Origin: Leptospirales bacterium
GTDB taxonomy: Bacteria; Spirochaetota; Leptospiria; Leptospirales; Leptonemataceae
DNA length: 64,000 nt
Assembly: GCA_019694685.1 (NCBI GenBank)
Contig: JAIBBM010000011.1
Span: 1 to 64,000 of the forward strand
Direction: 5' to 3'
Below the pieces are notes generated by a model that searched no databases, had not been told where the DNA came from, and saw only the letters and a list, made by a program, of their open reading frames with translations. Position numbers and translations under genes: made by a program. Below, piece by piece: positions 47,860-57,193 of the stretch (positions are counted from its first letter, which is position 1; each line of letters starts with the position of its first letter).

Positions 47860-50787
47860 TCATTTTCCTTTTTTGGCGCGTTTTGTAGATCCTTCCGCAG
47901 CTGAAGTCACAGCCACCGGCACTTCGATTTCAGACGGGTCTGCCTTTGCAGTCCCACCGTGTCTGAGCCTCAGTCTCTCTATCAATGCCGGATAACGGGA
48001 GTTGAGAAGAGCAAGAAGTGCAGGAAGAAACACTAGCATGGCAATCGTCATGGCACTGAGGCCAAGGAAAGCAAGATAGCCCATAGAGCGAAGCCCTGGA
48101 TGAGTGGCCGATGCGATGGCCCCCCAGCCCGCCAGAGAAGTCAGCGCCGAGCCCAGACCGGCCACACCCGTATGGAACATGGTCTGGAAGATGGAGCCAG
48201 ATTCCATAAAACGATAGAAGAGGAAAAACCCGTTGTTGATTCCGTATCCGATTACAATGGGTAAAACCGCTACATTGAAGTAGTTCACTTTGACATTGAA
48301 TATGGCCATCAGACCGATCATCAGCACAAGGCCTGCAATCATAGGAACCAGAGCAATCAGAGTAGAGCGCAAGTCGCGAAAGCTAAGATAGAGCAAAGCC
48401 ACCACAAGAGAAAGACTCATCAAGATGATGGTTTTGGATTCTTCCAGAACCAGATTCGCAAATCGAGCTACAATCAAAACGGATCCGGTTCCCTGCACAG
48501 ACAGCTTTTCATTTTGCAATGCCTCTACATTCGCAAACGGTCTGTGCTTGAGGATGGTTTCAATCGCAAGATCAGAGAGTCCCGTTGATTTCAAAAACTT
48601 CTGATCTCCAGAATTGGCTGCAAACAGGGCGAGCGATACTTCTCTTTCAGTGAATTCCATTCCATCCAGGCTCACCTTCTTCGCTGCGTCTCCGCCTGCT
48701 TTCTTGCGAAGCGCCACTTCGAGTTTTGGAGCAAAGTACGCGAGGCTCTTGAGAGACTGACGCCCCACAATAGGAACACTGATTTTCCCGGTCTGTCTCT
48801 CCATTTGATTGAGGCCATCTACGGTGTAGAGTTTGCTTGCAACCGGATAAAAGAAAGTCAACCAGCCCTTCTCTTTGGACTCCGGCTTGCTTTCGAACTG
48901 GCTGATGGTATCTTTCGGAAGGTCTTTGACTCCAAACGGCTTCTGCCCTATGATCGTCTGATAGATTGGATAGAAATGCCTGTACTGCGGAGGCAAGATG
49001 CCTGGCTTAATCTGGCTTGAGTCCGCACGAAACTTCTGCATCAGCTCACTATTCTGCACCTGCTGCTGGTAAGGTGGAACGTAAGCCCAGATAGAAATCG
49101 TCTGCGCTACAATGTCCGCCACTGCAGGAGTCGGCGGTTCAAAGTGTTCAAACAGCGCGCGGGCCTCATCCAGGGATTTGGTCGCAATCACGGCAGGAGA
49201 ACCTGTCAGTTCATAGCGAAGGGCGATTTCTTCCTGCAGTCTTTCGGAGGCGATGTTGTAGTCGATCATGTTTCTGGAGTCATTGTCCCACTTCACGCGC
49301 GTGAAACCAAAGCTAGATGCGATCACAGACAGAACCATGATTGCGAGTAAAATGCGCGCAATGCGCGGAACATTCACTCTCTTGTGCCAGCGCTCCTCCA
49401 CTTCCTGGTCGTGTAACTGGTCTTCGCGCGCATGTCTCTTGAGTAGATTGGGGAAGATTCTTTGAAAAATTGCCAGAATCAAAGGAGTCAGAAAGAACAT
49501 GCATAGAAAGGTAATGACGATTCCGTACGCAGAAATCATTCCAAATTCGCTGAAACCTTTGAAGCGAGAAATGATCAATGTCGCAAATGCAGCGGTCATG
49601 GTGAGCACTGCGAAGAATGCAGCCGTTCCAGTATGGAGGATGGCTCCTGTCATTGCTGGCACAAAATCTGGGTTCTGATCGTACTCTTCTCTGAAGCGAA
49701 AGATCAACTGAATTCCAAAATCGATTCCAAGCCCTGCTAGAATCCCACCAAAGATGGAAGTGATGAGATTGAGTTCTCCAATGATGAGGTAGGTCATTCC
49801 GTAAACAATCACAATGGAATAGACCAGAGACAGAAGCATGGCCAGAATGTAGCTGGGTCTTCGGACAAACACAACCAGGATCACTGCAATTCCAATGAGA
49901 GCCCAGATCAGAGTGGGCTTGGACGAATTTTCAATGGAATCATATGCGTCTACGTAGAGAACATAGGCTCCGGTCATGCCGACTTCGATTCCTCTTTCTC
50001 CGAATTTATTTCGTGCTACAATTTCGCGAATCTTCGCTACGTAGTCCCTGCTCTTTTGAATCTCATGCATGCTGAAGCGAGGTTTGATGATCAGAGTCAT
50101 CATCTTTCTATCCGGGGAAACGTAATAGTCGTCTGTGATTTCCTTTTTCCCAATGCGTTTGTACTTTTCGATGAGATCAGAGAGCTCCAGTTTGTACTCC
50201 GGCTGGCCTAGATCGATGTAGAAGGGACTCGATCTTTCAATCATCTCGTCGCGCTTGATCGAAATCCTACGAAACGCTTCCTTCAGGTCCGGCGTCTTTA
50301 CGAAATAGAGAATGCGTTCCTTGATCGCGCGAAGGTCCGCTTTATATAGAACATACTGAGTTTCGGGCAATTGCTTGAGCTCCGTGTTGAGCTCATCGCT
50401 TGCCTTCTTCAGAAGCTCAGCCTTCTTCAAATTCACAGGCATCAGTTTCTTATACTCTACGTTTGCCTGAGCCAGAAACTCCACAGCTTCCTTGTCGCGG
50501 CTCTGCCTGGTTGCAGTGAGCGCTTTGTCAAAGAGTGTATCCCCGGCGTCGCGGTCCGTAGGTCTCAGGGTCACCAGAACATAACCCGTCCCGCCAATCA
50601 TATCCGTGACTCGCCTTGCTTCTATGACTTCCGGAAGATCAGACGGCAGTAAGTCCAGCTGGTTGGAGTTGATCTTCACCTGGTAGGCAAAGTATACAGA
50701 CGCAGCCAGCAGAACCATGGCGACGAGTCCGCTCCACAGCGGCCGCCTCAGATAGAAGTCACAAAAACGGGAAATCAGATTTCGCAT
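47860..50787 (-). CDS. MMPL/RND-family transporter
   Basis: 975 residues from ATG 50787 (frame open to 50931). Twelve membrane segments in two halves, each after a large periplasmic loop: first helix about residues 17-38, cluster at 290-420 (LIWALIGIAVILVVFVRRPS; SIFGGILAGLGIDFGIQLIF), and the second half near 800-930 (LIALVPMIAGLVLMIGLMAI; AVLPIVIGYGINNGFFLFYR). GIDFGIQ and GINNGFF are the paired proton-relay motifs of the family. Similar spirochaete and hopanoid-type (HpnN-like) proteins export lipids. Chromosomal-type gene on the minus strand, divergent from the thioesterase. Confidence 0.92.
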   Translation of the reverse strand: MRNLISRFCDFYLRRPLWSGLVAMVLLAASVYFAYQVKINSNQLDLLPSDLPEVIEARRVTDMIGGTGYVLVTLRPTDRDAGDTLFDKALTATRQSRDKEAVEFLAQANVEYKKLMPVNLKKAELLKKASDELNTELKQLPETQYVLYKADLRAIKERILYFVKTPDLKEAFRRISIKRDEMIERSSPFYIDLGQPEYKLELSDLIEKYKRIGKKEITDDYYVSPDRKMMTLIIKPRFSMHEIQKSRDYVAKIREIVARNKFGERGIEVGMTGAYVLYVDAYDSIENSSKPTLIWALIGIAVILVVFVRRPSYILAMLLSLVYSIVIVYGMTYLIIGELNLITSIFGGILAGLGIDFGIQLIFRFREEYDQNPDFVPAMTGAILHTGTAAFFAVLTMTAAFATLIISRFKGFSEFGMISAYGIVITFLCMFFLTPLILAIFQRIFPNLLKRHAREDQLHDQEVEERWHKRVNVPRIARILLAIMVLSVIASSFGFTRVKWDNDSRNMIDYNIASERLQEEIALRYELTGSPAVIATKSLDEARALFEHFEPPTPAVADIVAQTISIWAYVPPYQQQVQNSELMQKFRADSSQIKPGILPPQYRHFYPIYQTIIGQKPFGVKDLPKDTISQFESKPESKEKGWLTFFYPVASKLYTVDGLNQMERQTGKISVPIVGRQSLKSLAYFAPKLEVALRKKAGGDAAKKVSLDGMEFTEREVSLALFAANSGDQKFLKSTGLSDLAIETILKHRPFANVEALQNEKLSVQGTGSVLIVARFANLVLEESKTIILMSLSLVVALLYLSFRDLRSTLIALVPMIAGLVLMIGLMAIFNVKVNYFNVAVLPIVIGYGINNGFFLFYRFMESGSIFQTMFHTGVAGLGSALTSLAGWGAIASATHPGLRSMGYLAFLGLSAMTIAMLVFLPALLALLNSRYPALIERLRLRHGGTAKADPSEIEVPVAVTSAAEGSTKRAKKGK

Positions 50788-50882
50788 GATATGATCGAAA
50801 CATTTTACGACGGCCCTGTTGCGCAATTCATTTGCATCCCACTCTAAGTTTCCGCTCCGAGGGCTTCCGTGAATAATGCTTG

Positions 50883-51350
50883 ATGGATGCTTCGCACTTA
50901 GAACCCTGCGAGATGCCAAAGCCGGTTCCATTTGCCTTCAGCATCCCGATGAAAGTCGCCTGGGGCGATATGGACGCATTCGGCCACGTAAACAACGTAA
51001 GCTACGCGCGGTATTTTGAAACGGCTCGCGCAGAGTTCTTTTCCAGCTTTCGTCTGTGGGCCGCGAAGCTAGACAAGCAGTCCTCCGGACCTGTTCTCAT
51101 CCATATGGACCTGGACTATCGCAAACAAACTGTCTATCCCGAAACACTCAGCATCACAGTGGGCATCACAAGTGCTTCCCGTAGATCTTTTTCCATGGGA
51201 TGTTCTATGTGGAATGAAAAGCAGGAATGTGTACTGACTGCAACCGCAGATTTCATGTGGTTTGATTTTGATGCCGGAAAACCATCTACGATCCCGGAAC
51301 AATTCCACAAACTCGCTCTGGCGGAAGCGGAAAGAAGAAAGGAACGTTAG
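50883..51350 (+). CDS. 4-hydroxybenzoyl-CoA-type acyl-CoA thioesterase
   Basis: 155 residues from ATG 50883 (50913 possible). Hot-dog fold signature: VAWGDMDAFGHVNNVSYARY FE, with the catalytic Asp in GDMDAFGHVNN, then VLIHMDLDYRKQTVYPETLS and CVLTATADFMWFD. It would hydrolyse an acyl-CoA in the cytosol. It is divergent from the MMPL transporter with about 95 bases between the two starts, so both may share a regulatory region. The stop is inside AACGTTAGGCG. Confidence 0.94.
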   Translation: MDASHLEPCEMPKPVPFAFSIPMKVAWGDMDAFGHVNNVSYARYFETARAEFFSSFRLWAAKLDKQSSGPVLIHMDLDYRKQTVYPETLSITVGITSASRRSFSMGCSMWNEKQECVLTATADFMWFDFDAGKPSTIPEQFHKLALAEAERRKER

Positions 51351-51353
51351 GCG
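51346..51353 (+). repeat. Junction right core (GTTAGGCG)
   Basis: AACGTTAGGCG overlaps the thioesterase stop (TAG 51348-51350); directly abuts the stop of the minus-strand gene. Confidence 0.45.
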
Positions 51354-52571
51354 CTATCCTGCCAGGGAATTGCGAAAAGACTCTAGAAAAGAATCAAACG
51401 TGCGGCTCTCCCAGCGATTCGAGTCATGATTCAAAACAAAATGCATCCGGCCCTCAAACGTGGTGACTGTGACAAAGACTGGTTGCGTGATCATAGGATG
51501 CACAGTAAAGCTCATGGATTCCACTGCTATCTTCTGGAACACGGGAGGACTCACAATTCCAACGTTGCTCAGTACGCTTGCCTGAACACCGCGCTGCATC
51601 ATCGTTGCAAACAGTGTAAGGCCCTTTGGATTAGAAAGGAGAGTGACCGGATCAGGAAGTGCCTCGTAGAATTGCAGAAACGCATCTGAGGCCAGTTCAC
51701 TTCTTATGTGCTGAGAAAGTTCTCGCGCAACCGTTCCCATTTCTGTGGCCGCGATTGCAGTCGTGACCAGGCTAATGCACAGCTCCAACCCGGCATCTGG
51801 GGCACCGCCGTAGAGCCTCGAGCGAACGTCTGCCGGAGTTGAAAGAGCCAGGGTGTGACTGCGATCATCTCCAAATAAGCTAGAAAGAGAAAGAATTTGT
51901 GCCGCACCAATCCAGCCGTGCACCGTGCATTTGTTCTCGCGCGCCCGCGACACGAGCCTGGAAGTCTCCTCCTTCTCCAGGGTGAAGCAATCCATCTGCG
52001 GAGAAGAAGGCTGCGATCTCTTTGCAAACCAGGGCATGGAGTCTGTTGTCAAACGAGGGCTCTTCGCATTGCGAAGAAAAGGAGCAAAACGATCCGATGG
52101 AAATTCTCTCCTCTCTGTTTCTAATTGCGCCGGATACTGGTCCAGGCGACGCAAGAAATCCAGCATGAATGAAAACCCGGACCTTCCATCTGCCACGCTA
52201 TGATGAAACGTGATGGCGATCTGAAAGACTGCCCTTTCCAGATCGTGAACGGTCACTCGCCAGAATGCACCTGGAAACGAGAATGGAAGAATCAACTCAC
52301 GCGCGAAGTCTTGTGTCCAATCGCCACTGGTGCGCTTCACAGCAACCTTTCCCTCTGCGCGAACAAAGACAGGTTTGCCAGAAGAAACATCAACGCTCGC
52401 CTGAGCCATTGGATAAGAATCCATCATCTGATCGCAGACAGCAGAAAGAGCCGCATCAGAAACTTCCCCTTTGCATTTCGCAAATACAGCGAAGTTCATA
52501 GAGGAGACTTCGCTCAAGAGCCAGAAACTGGATTCAGCCCGATTGAGTTCACGCCATGCAGATGGGGACAT
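51354..52571 (-). CDS. Condensation-domain/wax-ester-type acyltransferase
   Basis: 405 residues from ATG 52571. The catalytic motif HHSVADG (residues 123-129) is that of condensation domains, alcohol acetyltransferases and PapA-type acyltransferases. ELNRAESSFWLLSEVSSMNF at the start and LALSTPADVRSRLYGG plus NVGIVSPPVF later are as expected for the two CoA acyltransferase-like halves (DFGWG-like element not obvious). Stand-alone, so it probably acylates an alcohol or lipid rather than a carrier-bound peptide. Divergent from an outer membrane protein gene. Confidence 0.85.
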   Translation of the reverse strand: MSPSAWRELNRAESSFWLLSEVSSMNFAVFAKCKGEVSDAALSAVCDQMMDSYPMAQASVDVSSGKPVFVRAEGKVAVKRTSGDWTQDFARELILPFSFPGAFWRVTVHDLERAVFQIAITFHHSVADGRSGFSFMLDFLRRLDQYPAQLETERREFPSDRFAPFLRNAKSPRLTTDSMPWFAKRSQPSSPQMDCFTLEKEETSRLVSRARENKCTVHGWIGAAQILSLSSLFGDDRSHTLALSTPADVRSRLYGGAPDAGLELCISLVTTAIAATEMGTVARELSQHIRSELASDAFLQFYEALPDPVTLLSNPKGLTLFATMMQRGVQASVLSNVGIVSPPVFQKIAVESMSFTVHPMITQPVFVTVTTFEGRMHFVLNHDSNRWESRTFDSFLESFRNSLAG

Positions 52572-52674
52572 TGTGCAATGCTTCTTGCGAATGAGAATCA
52601 AGCATTCGTTTTTTTACTATCGCGCGATCTTTCAATTTTCCTTGCGCGAAGAGGTTTCCATCTTTTTTGAGATT

Positions 52675-53721
52675 GTGCGACCCACATTCAGACCACTCTT
52701 CCTTTCCCTCATTTTCGCCCTTACCCAGGCACTGCACGCAGCCCCGGACAAAGACGCGAAGAAGGATGATTCTGGCTTTTATACGTTTGGCCTTCAGCTC
52801 ATGTTCTGGACCGGCCTCAATCGAGATTTCTACAGCTCGGATCTCGAAACGCGCTTCTTTCGCGATGATATCTTGCGTGGCCAAAACACCGCCCAGCCAG
52901 TGGCAGCGGCACAGTACAACAACAAATGGGTAAGCAAACCACAGTTCAACCTCCCTGTGCGAGGAACATTCTCTCCTGGATTTCTTCCCCAGTTGAACCT
53001 CGAAGGAGCCTACTACCGCGAGCGCGGGAATATTACGTACTACGGATTGTCGGATCTGCCCGCGCCTGACCGAACTCACATCGTAGAACTCAGCGGTTTT
53101 GACAGGTCCACCACCACGTTTGGCGCCGCGTATAATTTTTTAGGTTACTTTAGAGTGGACCCGATGTCCCTTCTTGCCCTTCGCGGAGGATACATTCGAG
53201 AAAGCACTGACTTCAATTTCAAACCTCTTTCTTTTGCAACGTCAGGCGTCATTGTTTCCCTCTTTGACAATCCATTCCACGCAGTCGCATCCGGATGGTA
53301 TGGTGGCATTGAGTTAACTCTCCCCATATGGCAGAAATGGTCCGCCACTCTGAAAGTGGATAGAAGCGAAGCGCTTCACGGCAATATGCAATACGAAAAG
53401 ATCCAGCTCCAACCTGCAAGCGGTGGGATTCAGGCAACCTACGACCGAGCTGAGTCGCGATATCGCCTTGCGCGAACAGATAGAATGGCCGCCGTCAACT
53501 ACCACATAACGTCTGACTTCAAAGTGACCGTGGGTTACAGAGAAGTAATCTACGACGTGAGTTACCCGGGCTTCTTCAGCTATTCTCTCACAAACGCAGG
53601 CGGTGCAGTCCAGGTATTTCCAGTTACAGAATTCATTCTGGACTACTTCAACTATCAGGAAACCAGGCGAGAGAGAATTGGAAACGCCATGTTCGCATTT
53701 GAAAAGATTTTTGTATTTTGA
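52675..53721 (+). CDS. Putative outer-membrane beta-barrel protein
   Basis: 348 residues if started at GTG 52675, which gives a perfect signal peptide (MRPTFRPLFLSLIFALTQALHA). A frame open upstream to 52471 and an ATG at 52591 exist but overlap the minus-strand gene. The mature protein alternates short charged turns with amphipathic strands (GTFSPGFLPQLNLEGAYYRE; LLALRGGYIRESTDFNFKPL; FKVTVGYREVIYDVSYPGFF) and ends with Phe (EKIFVF), the classic C-terminal signal of barrel proteins. No specific porin family recognised. The HAD gene start overlaps its stop. Confidence 0.75.
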   Translation: MRPTFRPLFLSLIFALTQALHAAPDKDAKKDDSGFYTFGLQLMFWTGLNRDFYSSDLETRFFRDDILRGQNTAQPVAAAQYNNKWVSKPQFNLPVRGTFSPGFLPQLNLEGAYYRERGNITYYGLSDLPAPDRTHIVELSGFDRSTTTFGAAYNFLGYFRVDPMSLLALRGGYIRESTDFNFKPLSFATSGVIVSLFDNPFHAVASGWYGGIELTLPIWQKWSATLKVDRSEALHGNMQYEKIQLQPASGGIQATYDRAESRYRLARTDRMAAVNYHITSDFKVTVGYREVIYDVSYPGFFSYSLTNAGGAVQVFPVTEFILDYFNYQETRRERIGNAMFAFEKIFVF

Positions 53722-54392
53722 AAGCACGGGGAACACTGATCGTCTTTGACATTGACGGCACTCTCACAGATACTGCGGGGCTGCACGGCAAATTCATCGC
53801 CCAGTGCCTTTTGGACAGCGGGGTTTCCAGTTTCAATTCAGACTGGAACTCGTACGCACATCATACAGATTCTCACATTCTCAGACACATTTACGAAATC
53901 CAGAATGGTCGAGCGTTTTCGAAAGAAACCATCCGCTCCTATGACTTACTCCTCGAGAGACGATATCGCGAACTGCACAAACACGTCCCAATCTCACAGA
54001 TCACAGGCGCCACAGACCTGCTCACTGCTCTTGCGCAGTATGAAATTCCTTTCTGTTTTGCGACAGGGGGCCTGAGAAAATCGGCGGAGCTGAAACTGAT
54101 AGCAGCCGGAATTCCATTTGATCCCTCTCAGATCAGTGCGGCCAATGATTTTGAAACCAGAATTGAAATCGTAAGAGATTCAGTCCGTCGAAGAGCGGAG
54201 AAATCGGCACATCCCGTTTCCAGAATCATTTCTGTGGGAGATGGCCCGTGGGATCTAGAGACCGCACAGGAGGCGGGAATCGATTTTGTGGGGGTGACAA
54301 TGAATGCAACTCCGCCTTCGTTCTGTTCCAGTCGTCCTGTGATCTGCTCTGGAAATCAAGAAAGCCTCTTGAAGTTGCTGGACTATTTGTAA
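53718..54392 (+). CDS. HAD-superfamily hydrolase
   Basis: 224 residues, TTG start at 53718 overlapping the previous stop. HAD motif I FDIDGTLTD (nucleophile Asp11, acid Asp13), motif II in FCFATGGLRKSAELKLIAAG, motif IV SVGDGPWDLETAQEAGIDFV. Cap region residues 17-85. Phosphatase of small metabolites by family; substrate unknown. Confidence 0.94.
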   Translation: MKARGTLIVFDIDGTLTDTAGLHGKFIAQCLLDSGVSSFNSDWNSYAHHTDSHILRHIYEIQNGRAFSKETIRSYDLLLERRYRELHKHVPISQITGATDLLTALAQYEIPFCFATGGLRKSAELKLIAAGIPFDPSQISAANDFETRIEIVRDSVRRRAEKSAHPVSRIISVGDGPWDLETAQEAGIDFVGVTMNATPPSFCSSRPVICSGNQESLLKLLDYL

Positions 54393-54411
54393 GCAAAGAC
54401 TCTCCTTGATC

Positions 54412-55350
54412 ATGCGATCAAACTCTCTCTACTGGATCGTCCTTTTCTTCGTCGGCTTGCTTGCCCGGAGCGCGCAGGCAGAAAACGGGCCGCTGCGAAT
54501 CGATTCACTCAAAGACTGCTCATCAGTGCACACTGGATTCTTTGTATACTACCCGGTGGAAAGCATGCCCATCATCATTGAAAGAGGAGAAAGAACGCAA
54601 ATCCAGCACAGAGTATTTGGGAAATTTTATAAAATAGAACGAATAGATTGGACGGCGAGTTGCTCTTATTCTTTGAGAACCATAGAAGTGCACGATCCAC
54701 TTCTCCAGGGGGAGAAACAATCTCCATCCACCATCGAAGTCACTGCCATCCACGAAAACTCATACGAATACAAAGAGCTTACGAACGGAAAAGAAGAAAC
54801 AGGGACCATTCAATTTGCGCGAGATCTGGATTCCATAAAAAAGAAACAGCTGGCAAGTCCGATCAATCAATCCGTGGGAGACGAGGATCTATTGAAGGCG
54901 TGTCAGACGGGTCGTGCTTCTGAAATTCAGAAACTTCTCAATCAGGGGGCCAACCCGAACGTCAAAGATAAGAATGGCTTCACATGCCTGATGATGCAGG
55001 CAGTGCAAGGATCTCTTCCTGCGGTGAAAGCGCTCGTGATGGCCAACGCAGACGTAAACGCAGTACAGGAATCTTGCGGATGCACTGCCTTCCTCTATGC
55101 CGCGCACGCGGGCAAAGCAGAAGTCGCAGATTACCTGGCCCGACATGGTGCCAACATATCCGCGGAAGACAAAGACGGAGACAACGCACTGATTCCGCCA
55201 GCATCACATGGATATATGAGGACGGTCCGTCTTCTACTCACTCTGAAAATAGACAGGAATCATAAAAATCGCGCGGGCAAAACAGCTCTCGATTCTGCTC
55301 GCGAAAACAAGCAAACGGAAGTAGTCAAACTTCTGGAGGAAACCCCCTGA
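54412..55350 (+). CDS. Exported ankyrin-repeat protein
   Basis: 312 residues from ATG 54412 (54406 also possible). Signal peptide MRSNSLYWIVLFFVGLLARSAQA. Residues about 25-140 are an unassigned beta-rich domain with two cysteines. Residues 155-310 hold four or five ankyrin repeats: DLLKACQTGRASEIQKLLNQ GANPNVKDKNGFT, SLPAVKALVMANADVNA, KAEVADYLARHGANISAEDK and RTVRLLLTLKIDRNHKNRAGK. A periplasmic protein-binding scaffold is likely. Confidence 0.93.
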   Translation: MRSNSLYWIVLFFVGLLARSAQAENGPLRIDSLKDCSSVHTGFFVYYPVESMPIIIERGERTQIQHRVFGKFYKIERIDWTASCSYSLRTIEVHDPLLQGEKQSPSTIEVTAIHENSYEYKELTNGKEETGTIQFARDLDSIKKKQLASPINQSVGDEDLLKACQTGRASEIQKLLNQGANPNVKDKNGFTCLMMQAVQGSLPAVKALVMANADVNAVQESCGCTAFLYAAHAGKAEVADYLARHGANISAEDKDGDNALIPPASHGYMRTVRLLLTLKIDRNHKNRAGKTALDSARENKQTEVVKLLEETP

Positions 55351-55385
55351 AGATTTCGATTCTCGGGGGATGCATCGCTCTTGCA

Positions 55386-56087
55386 TTGATTGTTGTGGGA
55401 GCGTTCGCCTTCGCGGAGTTTCGCGCTGGTAAACTCTGGCTCAATATGCCTTCTAGATCTGCCTATCCCGTTCGCGGAATTGACGTATCTCATCATCAAG
55501 GCAGGATCCGCTGGAAACTGGTGGCTCAGGACCAGGTGCAATTCGCTTACATCAAAGCAACGGAAGGCGGAGATTTTGTAGATCCGGATTTCAAGAGAAA
55601 CTGGACAGAGGCGGCAGAAGCGGGACTCCTTCGCGGCGCTTACCATTTCTTCACTCTATGCAGATCTGGAGTAGAACAGGCCAGGCACTTTGCGAAAACC
55701 CTGCCGCAGGAGCCTCAACTGCCACCGGTTGTGGACCTGGAATTCACAGGAAACTGCAACGAATCGCAAAAGGTAGAGGACCCCACGAAAGAGATAGAAG
55801 ATTTCCTCACTACTCTTGAATCACTTACAGGAAGAAAGACAGCTATCTACACAACCTATGATTTTTCGCGAACCTACCTCAACGATCGCACATTCGCGCG
55901 AGATATCTGGATTCGAGACGTTGCCTTTGAACCGCGCGGCGCTTTTCAAAATCATTTTACAATCTGGCAGTATACCATGTATGCTCGAGTCCAGGGAGTG
56001 CGCGGTAGAGTGGACATGAATGCATTTCACGGCTCCATGGACGATTTCAAATCCTGGGCAAATCAACCCGGACCGGGGCCACATTGA
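55386..56087 (+). CDS. GH25-type lysozyme, membrane-anchored
   Basis: 233 residues from TTG 55386. The frame is open to a CTG at 55347 that overlaps the previous stop and would complete a membrane anchor (KISILGGCIALALIVVGAFA), so the real start may be that rarer codon. GH25 motifs: GIDVSHHQGRIRW (catalytic Asp33), AYIKATEGGDFVDPDF, GLLRGAYHFFTLC, PPVVDLEFTG (Asp-x-Glu) and IWQYTMYARVQGV with VDMNAFHG. It would cleave N-acetylmuramoyl linkages in peptidoglycan from the membrane side. Confidence 0.93.
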   Translation: MIVVGAFAFAEFRAGKLWLNMPSRSAYPVRGIDVSHHQGRIRWKLVAQDQVQFAYIKATEGGDFVDPDFKRNWTEAAEAGLLRGAYHFFTLCRSGVEQARHFAKTLPQEPQLPPVVDLEFTGNCNESQKVEDPTKEIEDFLTTLESLTGRKTAIYTTYDFSRTYLNDRTFARDIWIRDVAFEPRGAFQNHFTIWQYTMYARVQGVRGRVDMNAFHGSMDDFKSWANQPGPGPH

Positions 56088-56674
56088 AAACAATTTGCGT
56101 ATTTTGCGGTTCAAGTTCTGCCGTGTCGCCTCAGTTCTACTCCGCTGCAGATGCAATGGCACGCGAAATTCTGAAAAGAGATTTAACGCTGGTATACGGA
56201 GGCGCAACCGTCGGACTCATGGGACAGATCGCACGCGAAGTGATGGCCGGCGGTGGACGAGTCATTGGAGTGATCCCTGGATTTCTTGCATCCAGAGAAA
56301 TAGCGCATAACGGTATCACGGAGCTCATTCACGTAAACACAATGCACGAAAGAAAAGCACGTATGGAATCGCTGTCCGATTGCTTTGCTGCACTCCCGGG
56401 AGGTCTTGGCACGATTGAGGAAATCTTTGAAATGCTAACCTGGGTGCAGCTCGGAGTACACAACAAGCCATGCGGTTTTTTGAACACGGACGGCTACTAC
56501 GATCCTATCCTTGCGTTTCTTGAAAAAGCCTCCAATGAGAAGTTCTTGTCCGCCAGTTTCAGGGAGCACATTCACTTTGAATCAAGCCCCGAGGCTCTCA
56601 TGGCCAGACTCACTGGCCATACGAATCGCAAAGAAGGCAGCCGTCAGAATCAGATCACGCCTGAGAGAATGTAA
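56084..56674 (+). CDS. LOG-family (TIGR00730) protein
   Basis: 196 residues, TTG start overlapping the GH25 stop. ICVFCGSSSAVSPQFYSAAD at the start, LVYGGATVGLMGQIAREVMA, GVIPGFLASREIAHNGITEL, MHERKARMESLSDCFAALPG and PGGLGTIEE (105-113). This is the cytokinin riboside monophosphate phosphoribohydrolase (LOG) fold, which releases ribose-5-phosphate from nucleotides. Complete length. Confidence 0.96.
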   Translation: MKTICVFCGSSSAVSPQFYSAADAMAREILKRDLTLVYGGATVGLMGQIAREVMAGGGRVIGVIPGFLASREIAHNGITELIHVNTMHERKARMESLSDCFAALPGGLGTIEEIFEMLTWVQLGVHNKPCGFLNTDGYYDPILAFLEKASNEKFLSASFREHIHFESSPEALMARLTGHTNRKEGSRQNQITPERM

Positions 56675-56725
56675 CGGATTTTCGCAGACCACTTGACGAG
56701 TGCGGACCGTGCCCGATCTTCCATC

Positions 56726-57193
56726 ATGCCTTCCAAGAGATCATTCATCCACGTATGCTTGCTCCTGTTCCTGGTCGCCTGGGGTTGCAGACAAAAAGAT
56801 CTTCCTGTTCTCAAAGTGGACGCAGTCCATTCTCAGACGCACAGACCGGATAAAACGGAAGCTCCTCCTTACGAGATCGGCAGCGCGGCCGGAGTCATAC
56901 TCGATTCTGCCGAATTTCAATTTCCGGCATTCGGCAAGGCTGACGCAAGGCCAAACGTAGTGCAAATCGTGGGCGGAGAACATGCCATGTATGCGGCGCG
57001 ATTCGACCCCTCTTCCAAAAATGAACTGTCCGCAGACACTCTACGCCCGATGAAAAGCTCCCCGGAGTTCAGCGGATTCAAAGCCGGAGATGAATTCATC
57101 ATCGCCATAGGCGATCAGCTTCCTCCTCCATCTGCAGGAAAACCAGCACCCTTTCGAGTGATGTGGATTGCGATGATGAAGGTGAAGAAATGA
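56726..57193 (+). CDS. Putative lipoprotein, unknown function
   Basis: 155 residues from ATG 56726. Signal MPSKRSFIHVCLLLFLVAWGCRQ with lipobox WGC. The mature part has AGVILDSAEFQFPAFGKADA and FKAGDEFIIAIGDQLPPPSA, no recognised domain. Its stop overlaps the HXXEE gene (ATGA at 57190). Confidence 0.6.
   Translation: MPSKRSFIHVCLLLFLVAWGCRQKDLPVLKVDAVHSQTHRPDKTEAPPYEIGSAAGVILDSAEFQFPAFGKADARPNVVQIVGGEHAMYAARFDPSSKNELSADTLRPMKSSPEFSGFKAGDEFIIAIGDQLPPPSAGKPAPFRVMWIAMMKVKK

Noticed and set aside
52200..52670. 156-residue + strand open frame
   Set aside because: Antisense to the condensation-domain gene and without protein-like composition.
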